In this document: positions 9,456 through 18,290 of the stretch, piece after piece
Layout: each line of letters begins with the position of its first letter
Numbering within the stretch: position 1 is the first letter of the stretch
Source of the DNA: CAZKGE01 sp964636405
Lineage (GTDB): Bacteria; Bacillota; Clostridia; Christensenellales; CAG-138
Reading direction: 5' to 3'
Length of the DNA stretch: 64,000 bases
Assembly (NCBI GenBank): GCA_964636405.1
Contig: CAZWSI010000011.1
Span: 3,451-67,450, forward strand
Translations under genes and position numbers: made by a program
The notes under the pieces: model-generated
What the model was told of the DNA's origin: nothing
What the model saw: only the letters and a program-made list of their open reading frames with translations
Database searches by the model: none

Positions 9456-10529
9456 CTAGCAAATGGCGGCGCGCAGCTCCTCGAGAAGCTGGGCCGACGC
9501 ACTGTCAAAATCGAGTTCGGTATTGAGCCGGAAGCTCTTTACCAGCGGCCGTTTCATCGCGGCCGCGAGCGTTTCGTAAAGCGGCTGCTCCGGTAGGCAC
9601 AGCAATACGGCGGTCGCATCGCGATAGAGGCGTTCAAAGCGGCTCAAGGCAAGCATGCGCGCGCTATCCAGGAACACAAGCCGCGCGCCGGGCTCCGCCG
9701 GCACCGCAAAGCGCATGGCACGCTCCTCCTCGGCGCTCACATGGGCGCAGTAAACCGTGCGGCAGCCGCGCGCGAGAGCGGCCTTCAGCATATGCATGCG
9801 CTCGACCGTGTCATCAGCTTCCACCACGCCCGCGTGTCCAAGCGGCAAAAGGCCGAAATAGGACTGCGGCGCATCGTCCTCGTATTCGCCAGCACAGGAT
9901 ATATACTTCCCGTCACAGTCGAAAAGCAACGCCTCTGTTGAGCCGCAGCCGCCGCTCGTTACCAAAACGGGGATAAAATGCGCAAAGGGATAGGCTTGCG
10001 CCAGCGTGCGCAGCAATTGCTTATAGACCACATGGGGCGAAAGGCCGAACGCGGCGTCGCACACGAGCAAAAAGCGGACGCGCAAAATGGGTGGAATGGG
10101 CGGAAACACACGCCCGGAAAAGCGCATGGCTCCGTAAGTGGCTTCCCCGCCCGCGACCGTTCCGTCGGGAAGCGTCTCGCCCAAATACGTATAACGCGCC
10201 AGCTTTTCCAGATAATTGCCCTGCACGACGGGGCGCTGGAGCGTAAGGAACGAGCGCGCACGCTCGTTAAGCAGCAGCTTTTGATAAAGCAGTTGGCTCT
10301 TTTTCAGGGAATGATGGGAAAAGACTAGAGTCGAGCAAGCCTCACGGTCAAAGCGGTCGCGGCTGTTTTCAAAAAAGAACAGCCGCGCGCCGGCCATGTC
10401 CTGCGGCGCGTAGGCCGCAAAGAGAATGTTCCACAGCGCGTCGGGGGACGCGTCGTTAAGGCCGGCATGCGAAAAACGCAGCCCGACCGAGAAGCGCGAA
10501 AAAGCTACTCCTCCATCTCCGTTTGACAT
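9456..10529 (-). CDS. Conserved-looking protein of unknown function
   Basis: A 357-residue soluble protein that I do not recognise. There is no signal peptide, membrane segment or P-loop. The sequence has mixed alpha/beta character and a Gly-rich SGGCGSTEALLFDCDGKY stretch in the middle. The start at 10529 lies 25 bases inside the end of the ABC-F gene, with GGAGG about 10 nt upstream. Its packed position in the ABC-F/pdp/polA run and its codon use, like that of its neighbours, argue that it is real. Confidence 0.75.
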   Translation of the reverse strand: MSNGDGGVAFSRFSVGLRFSHAGLNDASPDALWNILFAAYAPQDMAGARLFFFENSRDRFDREACSTLVFSHHSLKKSQLLYQKLLLNERARSFLTLQRPVVQGNYLEKLARYTYLGETLPDGTVAGGEATYGAMRFSGRVFPPIPPILRVRFLLVCDAAFGLSPHVVYKQLLRTLAQAYPFAHFIPVLVTSGGCGSTEALLFDCDGKYISCAGEYEDDAPQSYFGLLPLGHAGVVEADDTVERMHMLKAALARGCRTVYCAHVSAEEERAMRFAVPAEPGARLVFLDSARMLALSRFERLYRDATAVLLCLPEQPLYETLAAAMKRPLVKSFRLNTELDFDSASAQLLEELRAAIC

Positions 10530-12430
10530 CTGGATAACGCCTCCTCCGCCGCCTCCCAGACGGCCATGTATGCTTCAAGCATCTGTTTTTGCCGGCCTAT
10601 ACGCGCGTATAGCTCGGCCGACGCCGCATAATCGGCGGAAATGCCGGGCTCCGCCGCATCCGTTTCCAGCCGCGCGAGCTCGTCCTCGGCCTGCGACACC
10701 GCCTGCTCCGCGCGCCGGGCCTGGTTTTTCAGCCGCGAAAGCTCCGCGCGGCGTTCCTTGTTGCGTTGATACTCGTTTTTTGCGCCCGGCGCGGGCGATG
10801 GCTCCTGCGCGGCGGCCTGTTGCTCGGCAAGGACCGATTTATACGCGTCCCAATCGCCCGAGAATTCCGTTACGCCCTCCGGCCCCAATATGAGGATGCG
10901 ATCCGCAACCTTATTGATGAGATATCGGTCGTGCGTGACGATGAGCATGGTGCCGCCATATTCGCAGAGCGCGTTTTCAAGCGCTTCGCAGGAGGCGATA
11001 TCGAGGTGGTTGGTCGGCTCGTCCAGCATGAGGAAGTTGCTGCCGGAAAGCATAAGCTTAAGAAGCTGCACCCGCGCCTTTTCACCCCCGGAAAGCTCTC
11101 CCACGCGCTTATAGATATCATCCCCATGAAACAGGAACAAGCCCAGCGTATTGCGCAGCGTCTGCACATCGAGCCGGGGGAAGCTGTCCCACAGATCGTC
11201 CAGCACGGTTTTTTCAGGACACATGCTGCCCAGATCCTGCGCGTAATAGCCCTTTTGCACATTCGCGCCAATGACAAAGCTGCCCTCGTCCGGCTCGAGT
11301 TGATCATTCAGAATTTTCAGCAGCGTGGTTTTTCCGCAGCCGTTGCCGCCGATGAGGCAAACGCGCTCGTTGCGGCCGATGCGCATGGTGAGCTGCGCAA
11401 AGAGCGTTTTATTCCCGTAGCGCTTGGAAAGCGCCTTTGTAAGCAGCACGTCGTTTCCCGAACCCTCGCAGGCGCGGAAGCGGAAGCGGAGCGCCTCCGG
11501 CAGCGGCTCCGGCGCGACAAGCGTATTCTTCAGCCGGGCAATCTGCTTCTCCTTGGAGGCGATGGTCACGTAGTTGCGCGCCTGATTCCACCTGCGCTGC
11601 TGCTCGATGATGCCCTCGATGCGCTTGATTTCGCGCTGCGTACGGCTATACTGGCGGAGCGCCGCCTCGCGCGCGTCCAGCATACGCGATACATGCGTAG
11701 AATAGTTTCCGCGCGTGCAGGTGGTCGTTCCGTTTTTGAGTTCAAGCGTCAGGTCGGTCACCCGGTCGAGAAAATACCGATCATGCGATATGACGATGAA
11801 CGCGCCCCCGTAGGAAAGCAGAAAATCCTCCAGCCATTCCACGGCCGCTATATCCAGATGGTTGGTCGGCTCGTCCAAAAGCAGCAGATTTGCGGGGCTT
11901 AGCAGAATGCGCGCAAGCAGCGCCTTGCGAATTTCTCCCCCGGAAAAGAGCCGGAGCGGCTTTTCCAGCGCGTCCTCGGGAAAGCCCAGCCCAAGGAGCG
12001 CCGCTCTCGTGCGGCTGCGAAAGGTAAGCCCGCCCTCGGCCTCATATTTTTCTTGCGTCTCCGCAAGCCTGCCGGAGAGACGCAGCGCGTCGCCTGCGCC
12101 GCTGGCAAGCTGGCGTTCGAGGGAAGCAAGCAGCTTTTCCTGCTCCAACAAATGGGAAAAGGCGGAAAGCGCCGTGTCGTAGAGCCGTTCGTCGCTGCTT
12201 GCGTCCAAAGCTTGATCCAGCGACGACATGCGGCAGTCCCTCGAAAGGGAAAGCGTGCCCTCGTCGATCTCCTCCTTGCCCTGCAGCATGCGGAAAAGCG
12301 TGGTCTTCCCCGAGCCATTCACGCCAACGAAGCCCATGCGCCCATTTTCCGGCAGTTCGAAGGTGACGCCGGAAAACAGGGTGCGTTCCCCAAAGCTCTT
12401 GCCAAGGTTATTTGCCCGTAAAATTGCCAT
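10505..12430 (-). CDS. ABC-F family ATPase (ribosome-associated type)
   Basis: A 641-residue protein with two ABC ATPase domains and no membrane segments, the ABC-F layout; members act on ribosomes in translation or antibiotic protection. Domain 1 has Walker A GVNGSGKTTL, signature FSGGE and LLLDEPTNHLDI. Domain 2 has GGNGCGKTTL, LSGGE and LMLDEPTNHLD. The first signature is FSGGE rather than LSGGE. A charged coiled-coil-like C-terminal tail (about 545-640) follows. The start has AAAGGA upstream. First gene of the long minus-strand run. Which ABC-F subfamily it belongs to cannot be settled by eye. Confidence 0.94.
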   Translation of the reverse strand: MAILRANNLGKSFGERTLFSGVTFELPENGRMGFVGVNGSGKTTLFRMLQGKEEIDEGTLSLSRDCRMSSLDQALDASSDERLYDTALSAFSHLLEQEKLLASLERQLASGAGDALRLSGRLAETQEKYEAEGGLTFRSRTRAALLGLGFPEDALEKPLRLFSGGEIRKALLARILLSPANLLLLDEPTNHLDIAAVEWLEDFLLSYGGAFIVISHDRYFLDRVTDLTLELKNGTTTCTRGNYSTHVSRMLDAREAALRQYSRTQREIKRIEGIIEQQRRWNQARNYVTIASKEKQIARLKNTLVAPEPLPEALRFRFRACEGSGNDVLLTKALSKRYGNKTLFAQLTMRIGRNERVCLIGGNGCGKTTLLKILNDQLEPDEGSFVIGANVQKGYYAQDLGSMCPEKTVLDDLWDSFPRLDVQTLRNTLGLFLFHGDDIYKRVGELSGGEKARVQLLKLMLSGSNFLMLDEPTNHLDIASCEALENALCEYGGTMLIVTHDRYLINKVADRILILGPEGVTEFSGDWDAYKSVLAEQQAAAQEPSPAPGAKNEYQRNKERRAELSRLKNQARRAEQAVSQAEDELARLETDAAEPGISADYAASAELYARIGRQKQMLEAYMAVWEAAEEALSRCQTEMEE

Positions 12431-12490
12431 TTACACGAATCCTTTGCGCATTCTCACCTATGACTTTCCGCCCGCCCGGCAAGTCATAAC

Positions 12491-12519
12491 ATCTTACCAT
12501 ATTGTTCAACCGAATGCAA
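12491..12519 (-). promoter_or_regulatory. Promoter of the ABC-F/polA gene run
   Basis: -35 TTGCAT (12514-12519), 17-bp spacer, -10 TAAGAT (12491-12496) preceded by TGG (extended -10). Confidence 0.6.
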
Positions 12520-12623
12520 AATGGACGCGCGCCTTCGGACCCTGATTCCGCCAAATTCGCAAAAAGTTCAAACTCATGTATCATATGGACCTGTATACTG
12601 TAGGTAACGAACGGAGGGCCGAT

Positions 12624-13934
12624 ATGCGCGACGATCCAAATGAAAAAAAGCTCCTGACCGACGGAAAAACGACTAAAGGCGAACGTGCGCGCCTGTTTTC
12701 CAAGCGCTGGCGCATCGCGATTCTCCTTTCCGGCTGCCTCGCGCTCATGCTGTTTTTGGTGTTGCCCGCCGTTTCTCCGCGCTTTGACGGGGTAAACGCC
12801 GTGTATGTCAGCGCCGCGCGGGCCATAGCGGAGCCCATGAGCACCGTTACCCCCCTGCCCACCTCCTTTTTGTCGGAATACGCGGGCGACGCGCCCTCCG
12901 TTACGCCCACGCCAACGCCCGGCGTATTGCTTTCTCAATACGCGCTTTTACAGCAAAACGACGATTATCCCGCCGTGCAGAAGCTTCAGCTCCGGCTTAT
13001 GGAGCTGGGCTATCTTGACGCGGACGAGCCGAGCACGCAGTATGGAGAAGCCACGGCGGTTGCCGTCTCTCTTTTCCAACGTACGCTCTCCTCGGAAATG
13101 GACGGCGTGGCCACAAGCGAGCTGCAGGAAAACCTGTTCAGCTCACAAGCCGCGCCCTACGAGATGAAGCTTGGCGACGAGGGCGCCGATGTGCGCAGCA
13201 TGCAGTCGCGCTTAACCGAGCTGGGATATTTCGAGGAGAAGGAATCCGGTTTTTTCGGCGTGGCCACGGAGGACGCGGTTAAAGCGTTTCAAAAGAAGAA
13301 TCAGCTCGACGCGGACGGCGTGTTTCAGGTCGATGACCGCGATTTACTCTATTCGCCGGCGGCGCGCCCCAAGATTGATCCGACCCCGACGCCCACGCCC
13401 AAGCCCACGCCAAAGCCCACAAGAAGGCCGACCGCGCAGCCGACCAGCACGCCGGGCGGCGGTGGCGGAGGCGGAGGTGAGCCGTCCACGACGGCTACGC
13501 CGGAGCCAACGGACGATTCTGGCGGCGGCGGCTCCTTTACACCAAGTTACAGCGCCGACGGCATTATTTCCGTTGCGCGCGCCCAGGAGGGCAAGCGCTA
13601 CGTTTGGTCCGAGGAAGGCCCCAATACCTTCGATTGCTCCGGGCTTGTTTACTACTGTCTGCGCACCTGCGGCGTAAGCGTGAGCCGCTACAGCGCCTCC
13701 GGCTTTTCGCAGATGGACGGCTGGACAGCCATCAACAGCATATCCGATTTAAGCCGGGGCGATCTGGTGTTTTTTCGCAGCGATGACGAAAACCGGGTGA
13801 ATCATACCGGCATCTATTTGGGCGGCGATCGGTTTATCCACGCCTCCTCCAGCAAGGGCAAGGTTGTCATCAGCAGCATTTCCGGCTCGTATTGGGTGCG
13901 CAATTTCGTGATCGGCAGACGCGTGTTCGGATGA
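12624..13934 (+). CDS. NlpC/P60 cell-wall endopeptidase with two peptidoglycan-binding repeats
   Basis: A 436-residue exported wall hydrolase. A cytoplasmic head is followed by a membrane anchor (about 31-50), two PG_binding_1 repeats (about 115-165 and 180-235), a Pro/Thr- and Gly-rich linker (about 250-305), and a C-terminal NlpC/P60 domain. The catalytic Cys338 lies in FDCSGLV, with His394 in NHTGIYLGG and a downstream FIHASS segment. The ATG at 12624 is preceded by GGAGGG at about 9 nt; earlier in-frame starts have no such site. A -10-like TATACT lies at 12594-12599. The stop overlaps the radical SAM gene by ATGA. Confidence 0.92.
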   Translation: MRDDPNEKKLLTDGKTTKGERARLFSKRWRIAILLSGCLALMLFLVLPAVSPRFDGVNAVYVSAARAIAEPMSTVTPLPTSFLSEYAGDAPSVTPTPTPGVLLSQYALLQQNDDYPAVQKLQLRLMELGYLDADEPSTQYGEATAVAVSLFQRTLSSEMDGVATSELQENLFSSQAAPYEMKLGDEGADVRSMQSRLTELGYFEEKESGFFGVATEDAVKAFQKKNQLDADGVFQVDDRDLLYSPAARPKIDPTPTPTPKPTPKPTRRPTAQPTSTPGGGGGGGGEPSTTATPEPTDDSGGGGSFTPSYSADGIISVARAQEGKRYVWSEEGPNTFDCSGLVYYCLRTCGVSVSRYSASGFSQMDGWTAINSISDLSRGDLVFFRSDDENRVNHTGIYLGGDRFIHASSSKGKVVISSISGSYWVRNFVIGRRVFG

Positions 13935-14806
13935 GATGCATGCTTTGTCCCCGGCAATGCGGCGTGGATCGGGCGCGGGAAGCGGGCTTTTGCGGTGCGG
14001 GAGACACCCCCCTTGTCGCGCGTGCCGATCTGCATTTTTTTGAAGAACCCTGCATCAGCGGCACGCGCGGATCGGGAGCCGTGTTCTTTTCCGGCTGCAA
14101 TATGGATTGTGTCTTTTGCCAGAACGCCGTGCTGAAAGCCGGGCGCACGGGCAAGCCCTTTACGCCGGAGGCGCTTACAGCGCTCTATTTTTCCCTCGAA
14201 GCGCGGGGCGCGCACAATATCAATTTGGTTACGCCCGCGCCGCATCTTGCGGCGATTATCCCCTCTTTGCGCATGGCAAAGCGGGAGGGGCTCAAAATCC
14301 CCGTCGTTTACAACACAAACGCCTACGAAACGGTGGCGGCAATCCAAAGCCTTGACGGGCTTGTGGATATCTATTTGCCCGACCTGAAATACAAGAGCGA
14401 TCTGCTTTCAACGCGTTTTTCCAATGCGGACGGCTATTTTGAAACGGCCGTCGCCGCTATTGCCGAAATGGTTCGGCAGCGCGGAAACCTCGCGCTGGAC
14501 GAGAGCGGCATAGCCGCGTCCGGCGTGCTCATCCGCCACCTGGTGCTGCCCGGCTGCGTATTCGATACGCGAGATATTCTCAAGGAGGTCGCCGCCCGCT
14601 TTTCACCCGACACGTATCTTTCGCTCATGCGCCAGTATGCGCCCACTGGCAACGTAACAAAACCGCCGCTCAATCGGAAGGTGACGAACAGGGAGTATGA
14701 AAACGCGCTTTCCTTTGCGCTATCTTGTGGCTTTTCAAACGTGTATATACAAGATCGTGCATCCGCAGATCTGTGCTACACGCCTGCGTTCATAAATTCT
14801 ATATGA
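13931..14806 (+). CDS. Radical SAM protein, PflA-like
   Basis: A 291-residue radical SAM protein related to pyruvate formate-lyase activating enzymes. The iron-sulfur motif CNMDCVFC (CX3CX2C) uses Cys56, Cys60 and Cys63. Further cysteines in MRCMLCPRQC and GFCG at the N-terminus resemble the extra cluster region of several PflA-like families. The start overlaps the wall-hydrolase stop by ATGA, so the two are co-translated, an unusual pairing. No glycyl radical enzyme is visible nearby, so the target is unknown. Confidence 0.88.
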   Translation: MRCMLCPRQCGVDRAREAGFCGAGDTPLVARADLHFFEEPCISGTRGSGAVFFSGCNMDCVFCQNAVLKAGRTGKPFTPEALTALYFSLEARGAHNINLVTPAPHLAAIIPSLRMAKREGLKIPVVYNTNAYETVAAIQSLDGLVDIYLPDLKYKSDLLSTRFSNADGYFETAVAAIAEMVRQRGNLALDESGIAASGVLIRHLVLPGCVFDTRDILKEVAARFSPDTYLSLMRQYAPTGNVTKPPLNRKVTNREYENALSFALSCGFSNVYIQDRASADLCYTPAFINSI

Positions 14807-14835
14807 AATTGACACAAATAGGTTGCTTTTTCGAC

Positions 14836-14864
14836 TTGCATTATCAGGATTCGGGTGTTATACT
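14836..14864 (+). promoter_or_regulatory. Promoter of the putative 6S RNA
   Basis: -35 TTGCAT (14836-14841), 17-bp spacer, -10 TATACT (14859-14864) with a TGT extension. No ribosome site or reading frame follows. Confidence 0.7.
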
Positions 14865-14870
14865 ATGGCT

Positions 14871-15050
14871 ATAAAAAGAATATAGATTTCGCTTAACTGT
14901 AGTGTTTTTTCATTACCGATTTCCTCCTTAAACCGCGTAACCGAACTACTCTGTACATTATAGTAAAGCTTTCAAGTGGATAGGGCACCATTTGAGAGGC
15001 AGTTAAGCGAAATAGTGGAGCCGCAGATCATCCTGCGGCTCCTTATTTGT
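14871..15050 (+). ncRNA. ssrS: Putative 6S RNA (RNA polymerase regulator)
   Basis: A gene-free transcript unit with its own promoter and a terminator. Bases 14887-14899 and 15000-15012 are perfectly complementary over 13 bp, closing a roughly 125-nt rod with unpaired purine- and pyrimidine-rich sides. Its length, closing stem and central unpaired region match 6S RNA, which binds the housekeeping RNA polymerase holoenzyme. Identity is inferred from architecture only; another structured small RNA is possible. Confidence 0.55.
15017..15050 (+). terminator. Terminator of the putative 6S RNA
   Basis: Perfect 10-bp stem GGAGCCGCAG/CTGCGGCTCC (15017-15026 and 15033-15042) with a 6-nt loop, followed by TTATTTGTT. 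Confidence 0.85.
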
Positions 15051-15082
15051 TCTCTTCCGCGCGTGGAAAGGGTTCCCCCGCT

Positions 15083-15880
15083 CTATTGCAAAACCACGTG
15101 ATCGATATACCAGGCTACGCCGTCGTCCCCGCAAGCCGGGATGATCGTATCGGACACGGCCTTCACAACATCCAATCCGTCGGCAACGCATACGCCGTCC
15201 CCTGCCCACTCGATCATATCCATGTCCAGATAGCTGTCTCCGATGGCGGCGACCTCCTTGCGCGGAATGCCAAGCCGCTCGGCAACGAGCGCGAGCGCGC
15301 GTCCCTTCGAGGCGGACGGGCTGTTGATTTCGATAAAGCCCGGCGAGGTCTTGGATACGCCGGCCCGCTTGCCCATATGCTCCGCAAAGGAAAGGCGCAC
15401 CGGCTCCTCGCTCTCGCCCGGCGCGTAGGCAAGCACCTTGGGGACGTTTTCAAAGCTTTTATCATACAGCTCGGGGTCGATGGTCAGCGGCAGTTGGTGG
15501 CGCGCGCAGTAGCCCTCCGCAAAGGCATCCCTTTGCGCGCAAATCACCTCGTCGCCCTGATAAAGCTGCGCGTGCACGCCGATTTCACGCGCAAAGCGCA
15601 TCGCGTCGCGCACCGTCTCGGAGGCAAGGCCCTCAAAGTGCAAAAGCGCGTCGCTGCGCGTGTCTATCACAATCGCGCCGCCGTAGTTTATGACGGGGCC
15701 CCGCACCGAGATCAGCTTCCAAATCGGGCTGCTGGACAGATATCCGCGCCCGGTGGCGATGGTCACAAACACGCCCGCCTCCTGCGCGCGCGCAATCGCT
15801 TCAAGGTTTGCGCGGCTTACATCCCGCGTGGTATTGGTCAAGGTTCCGTCGATATCCAGAGCGAGCAGGCGAATTCCCAT
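15083..15880 (-). CDS. HAD-superfamily hydrolase, Cof type (subclass IIB)
   Basis: A 265-residue Cof-type phosphatase of the HAD superfamily; members dephosphorylate sugar phosphates, nucleotides or cofactors. Motif I LDIDGTL has the nucleophile Asp9 and acid Asp11, motif II is IATGRG, and the C-terminal motif is GDSYLDMDMI, a variant of GDSxNDxxM with Tyr-Leu in place of the usual residues. The IIB cap lies between. Substrate unknown. It ends 15 nt after the proA gene upstream of it and is probably co-transcribed with it. Confidence 0.9.
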   Translation of the reverse strand: MGIRLLALDIDGTLTNTTRDVSRANLEAIARAQEAGVFVTIATGRGYLSSSPIWKLISVRGPVINYGGAIVIDTRSDALLHFEGLASETVRDAMRFAREIGVHAQLYQGDEVICAQRDAFAEGYCARHQLPLTIDPELYDKSFENVPKVLAYAPGESEEPVRLSFAEHMGKRAGVSKTSPGFIEINSPSASKGRALALVAERLGIPRKEVAAIGDSYLDMDMIEWAGDGVCVADGLDVVKAVSDTIIPACGDDGVAWYIDHVVLQ

Positions 15881-15895
15881 AGCTGTCCTATTCTC

Positions 15896-17137
15896 CTAGC
15901 GTATTTGACCGCTGCCGCGGATGACATATTTGTAGCTGGTAAGCGCGTCGAGCCCCATGGGGCCGCGCGCGTGCAGCTTCTGCGTGCTGATGCCGATTTC
16001 GGCGCCAAAGCCGAATTCCTCGCCGTCCGTAAAACGCGTGGAGGCGTTCACATAGACCGCCGCCGAATCCACCTCCGAGAGGAAGCGCTCCGAATTGGCG
16101 TAATCGCTCGTGACGATCGTTTCGCTGTGGTGCGTGCCATAGCGGTTGATGTGCGCGATGGCGTCCTCAAGCGAATCCACTACCTTGACGGAGAGGATAT
16201 AATCGTCGTATTCCGTCGCCCAATCGGCCTCGGATGCCTCCAGAGCGCCCGGCATAAGGGGCATGGCGCGCGGGCAGCAGCGCAGCTCCACGTTCTTTTC
16301 GGCAAGCCGCGCGGCGATAACCGGCAGCGTGCGCGCCGCAGCCGCGGCATGCATGAGCAGCGTTTCCAGGGCATTGCACACGGAGGGCCGTGAGCACTTG
16401 GCATTGAACACAATATTGGCCGCCATGGACGTGTCGGCGGACGCGTCTACATAGGTATGGCACACGCCCGCGCCCGTTTCGATTACGGGCACGCTGGCCG
16501 TTTCCACCACGGAGCGGATGAGCCCCGCGCCGCCGCGCGGAATGAGCGCGTCGATTCGCCCGTTTTGCCGCATAAGCTCCGCCGCGCTTTCGCGGCTTGC
16601 GTCGGAAATAAATTGGATGGCGTCCGCCGGATATCCAGCCCTGGACGCGGCGCGCACAAGGCAGGCCGCAATCGCGCCGTTGCTGCGGAGCGCGTCGGAG
16701 CCGCCGCGCACCACGCAGCAGTTGGCAGTTTTTACGCAAATGCCGATCGCATCGGAGGTCACGTTCGGCCGCGCCTCGTAAATGATGCCCACTACGCCCA
16801 GCGGCACCCTACGTTTTTCGATCATAAGGCCGTTGGGGCGGCGCGTAACCAAGTCCGCGTTGCCGATGGGATCGGGGAGCGCCGCAAGCTGGCGCAACCC
16901 GCCCGCCATGCCCGCAATGCGCTCTTTGGTGAGGCGCAGCCGGTCAAGATACGCCTCCGCACGCCCGGAAGCCGCCGCGGCGGCCACATCCTCCGCGTTG
17001 ACGGCAAGAATATCGGAGGAGGCCGCAATAAGCGCGTCGGCCATGGCACAAAGCGCGTTGTTTCTTGTCGCCGTCCCCACTGTGGGCATTTGATAGGACA
17101 CGGCCCTGGCGGCGGCCGCCTGCTCGCTTACGCGCAT
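15896..17137 (-). CDS. proA: Gamma-glutamyl phosphate reductase
   Basis: NADPH-dependent reduction of gamma-glutamyl phosphate to glutamate-5-semialdehyde, second step of proline synthesis. The 413 residues match the family length. The aldehyde-dehydrogenase fold is recognisable, with the active-site region NAKCSRPSVCNALET. The ATG at 17137 is chosen because it matches the family N-terminus and has GGGAGA upstream; the frame stays open to 17542 over sequence that belongs to orr on another frame. It has its own promoter. proB, its usual partner, is not in the window. Confidence 0.96.
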   Translation of the reverse strand: MRVSEQAAAARAVSYQMPTVGTATRNNALCAMADALIAASSDILAVNAEDVAAAAASGRAEAYLDRLRLTKERIAGMAGGLRQLAALPDPIGNADLVTRRPNGLMIEKRRVPLGVVGIIYEARPNVTSDAIGICVKTANCCVVRGGSDALRSNGAIAACLVRAASRAGYPADAIQFISDASRESAAELMRQNGRIDALIPRGGAGLIRSVVETASVPVIETGAGVCHTYVDASADTSMAANIVFNAKCSRPSVCNALETLLMHAAAAARTLPVIAARLAEKNVELRCCPRAMPLMPGALEASEADWATEYDDYILSVKVVDSLEDAIAHINRYGTHHSETIVTSDYANSERFLSEVDSAAVYVNASTRFTDGEEFGFGAEIGISTQKLHARGPMGLDALTSYKYVIRGSGQIR

Positions 17138-17170
17138 AGTCGGAATTCTCCCATAAAACGAATTTCGGTC

Positions 17171-17199
17171 ATTATAACGTAGTTTTTGAAAACTGTACA
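17171..17199 (-). promoter_or_regulatory. proA promoter
   Basis: -35 TGTACA (17194-17199), 17-bp spacer, perfect -10 TATAAT (17171-17176), in the 85-nt gap between orr and proA. Confidence 0.65.
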
Positions 17200-17222
17200 G
17201 CAAGGATTTGCATAAACCGCGC

Positions 17223-18290
17223 TTATCCGCAATACGCCTTGTCCACATAGGCGCTCGTGCTCGCGCGCAGCAGCGCGCCGTAGCTTGGCGTAAAGTCCAG
17301 CGTGTCCCCCACTTCGTACGCCGGAGCGGCGGAAAGATCGACGAGCAGATGATCGCTCGACGCGCCCAGTATGCGCACGCGACTATCGCGCGGGGTAAGG
17401 CCGCTTTCGTCCACATCCTGCCGGCCGACGGCCAATATGCCGCGCCGCATCTCACCCGTGTCGATGAAGCTCGGCCGCTCGCCAAAGGCGTTCGCGCCCA
17501 TAACGCCGATGGGCATGGAAGGCTTAAGCTGCACCTCGACAAGCCGCGCGGAAAGAGTGAACACGTCCGTAAACAGGCCCGGCAGAGGCGCGCAGGCGGC
17601 CGTATCGCGCCCCAGCAGAATGGATTCGCCCAAGCGGAGGTTCGTAATCCCGCGCGGCATGCGGCCAGAGCGCATCAGGCCAAGCGAGGAGGAATTTCCG
17701 CCCGAAACAAACGGCAGGGACAGATTGCAGCGTTTGCGCAGCGCGTCGGCGATGCGCGCAAGCTCGCCGAGGTTTTGTTCGTCCGGCAAAATCGCGCCAT
17801 AGCAGGTCAGGTTGGCTCCCACGCCCACAAGCTCCAGCGCGCGCTCTGCGCAAGCCGCATCGGCCGCCTTGGCGATACCCGCCCAATCACGATAAAACAC
17901 GCCCTCGCGCAGATCGCCAAGATCGATCAGAAGCGCCACGCGGTGCAATACGCCCGCTTCTCGCGCAGCCGCGCCAAGGGCACGGAGCGTATCGACTTCG
18001 CTTTGCAGGCTCATTTCGCAATTTCGTACGACCTCCCCCGCCTCCCGCGGGTCGCTTATGCGGAGCAAAAGACGCGGTTTTTGACGCGGGAGCCGCATGA
18101 GATTTTGCAATCGTGAATCCGCAAGCTGTGAAACGCCGCTTTGTGCAAAAATCTGCGCGAGGCGCGCATCGGCGCAAACCGCCTTGGTTACGGCGGATAC
18201 GGAAACGCCGCGCGCGGCGCAGAGCGCCGCCAACGTATCGAGATTGTGCCGAAGCTTCGAACAATCAGCGGTCAGAAGCGGATAGGCCAT
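17223..18290 (-). CDS. orr: Ornithine racemase-like PLP enzyme (alanine racemase fold)
   Basis: A 355-residue fold-type III PLP enzyme of the ornithine/alanine racemase family, predicted to interconvert L- and D-ornithine as in clostridial ornithine fermentation. The PLP lysine is Lys36 in AVTKAVCAD, and the GGNSSSLGLM and LRLGESILLGRD segments are typical of the Orr branch. It is clearly different from the biosynthetic alanine racemase at 34961. Its start overlaps the GlmL-like gene by 26 bases. In known ornithine clusters Orr stands beside OraS/OraE and a MutL/GlmL-like gene, and half of that context is preserved here. Confidence 0.87.
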   Translation of the reverse strand: MAYPLLTADCSKLRHNLDTLAALCAARGVSVSAVTKAVCADARLAQIFAQSGVSQLADSRLQNLMRLPRQKPRLLLRISDPREAGEVVRNCEMSLQSEVDTLRALGAAAREAGVLHRVALLIDLGDLREGVFYRDWAGIAKAADAACAERALELVGVGANLTCYGAILPDEQNLGELARIADALRKRCNLSLPFVSGGNSSSLGLMRSGRMPRGITNLRLGESILLGRDTAACAPLPGLFTDVFTLSARLVEVQLKPSMPIGVMGANAFGERPSFIDTGEMRRGILAVGRQDVDESGLTPRDSRVRILGASSDHLLVDLSAAPAYEVGDTLDFTPSYGALLRASTSAYVDKAYCG

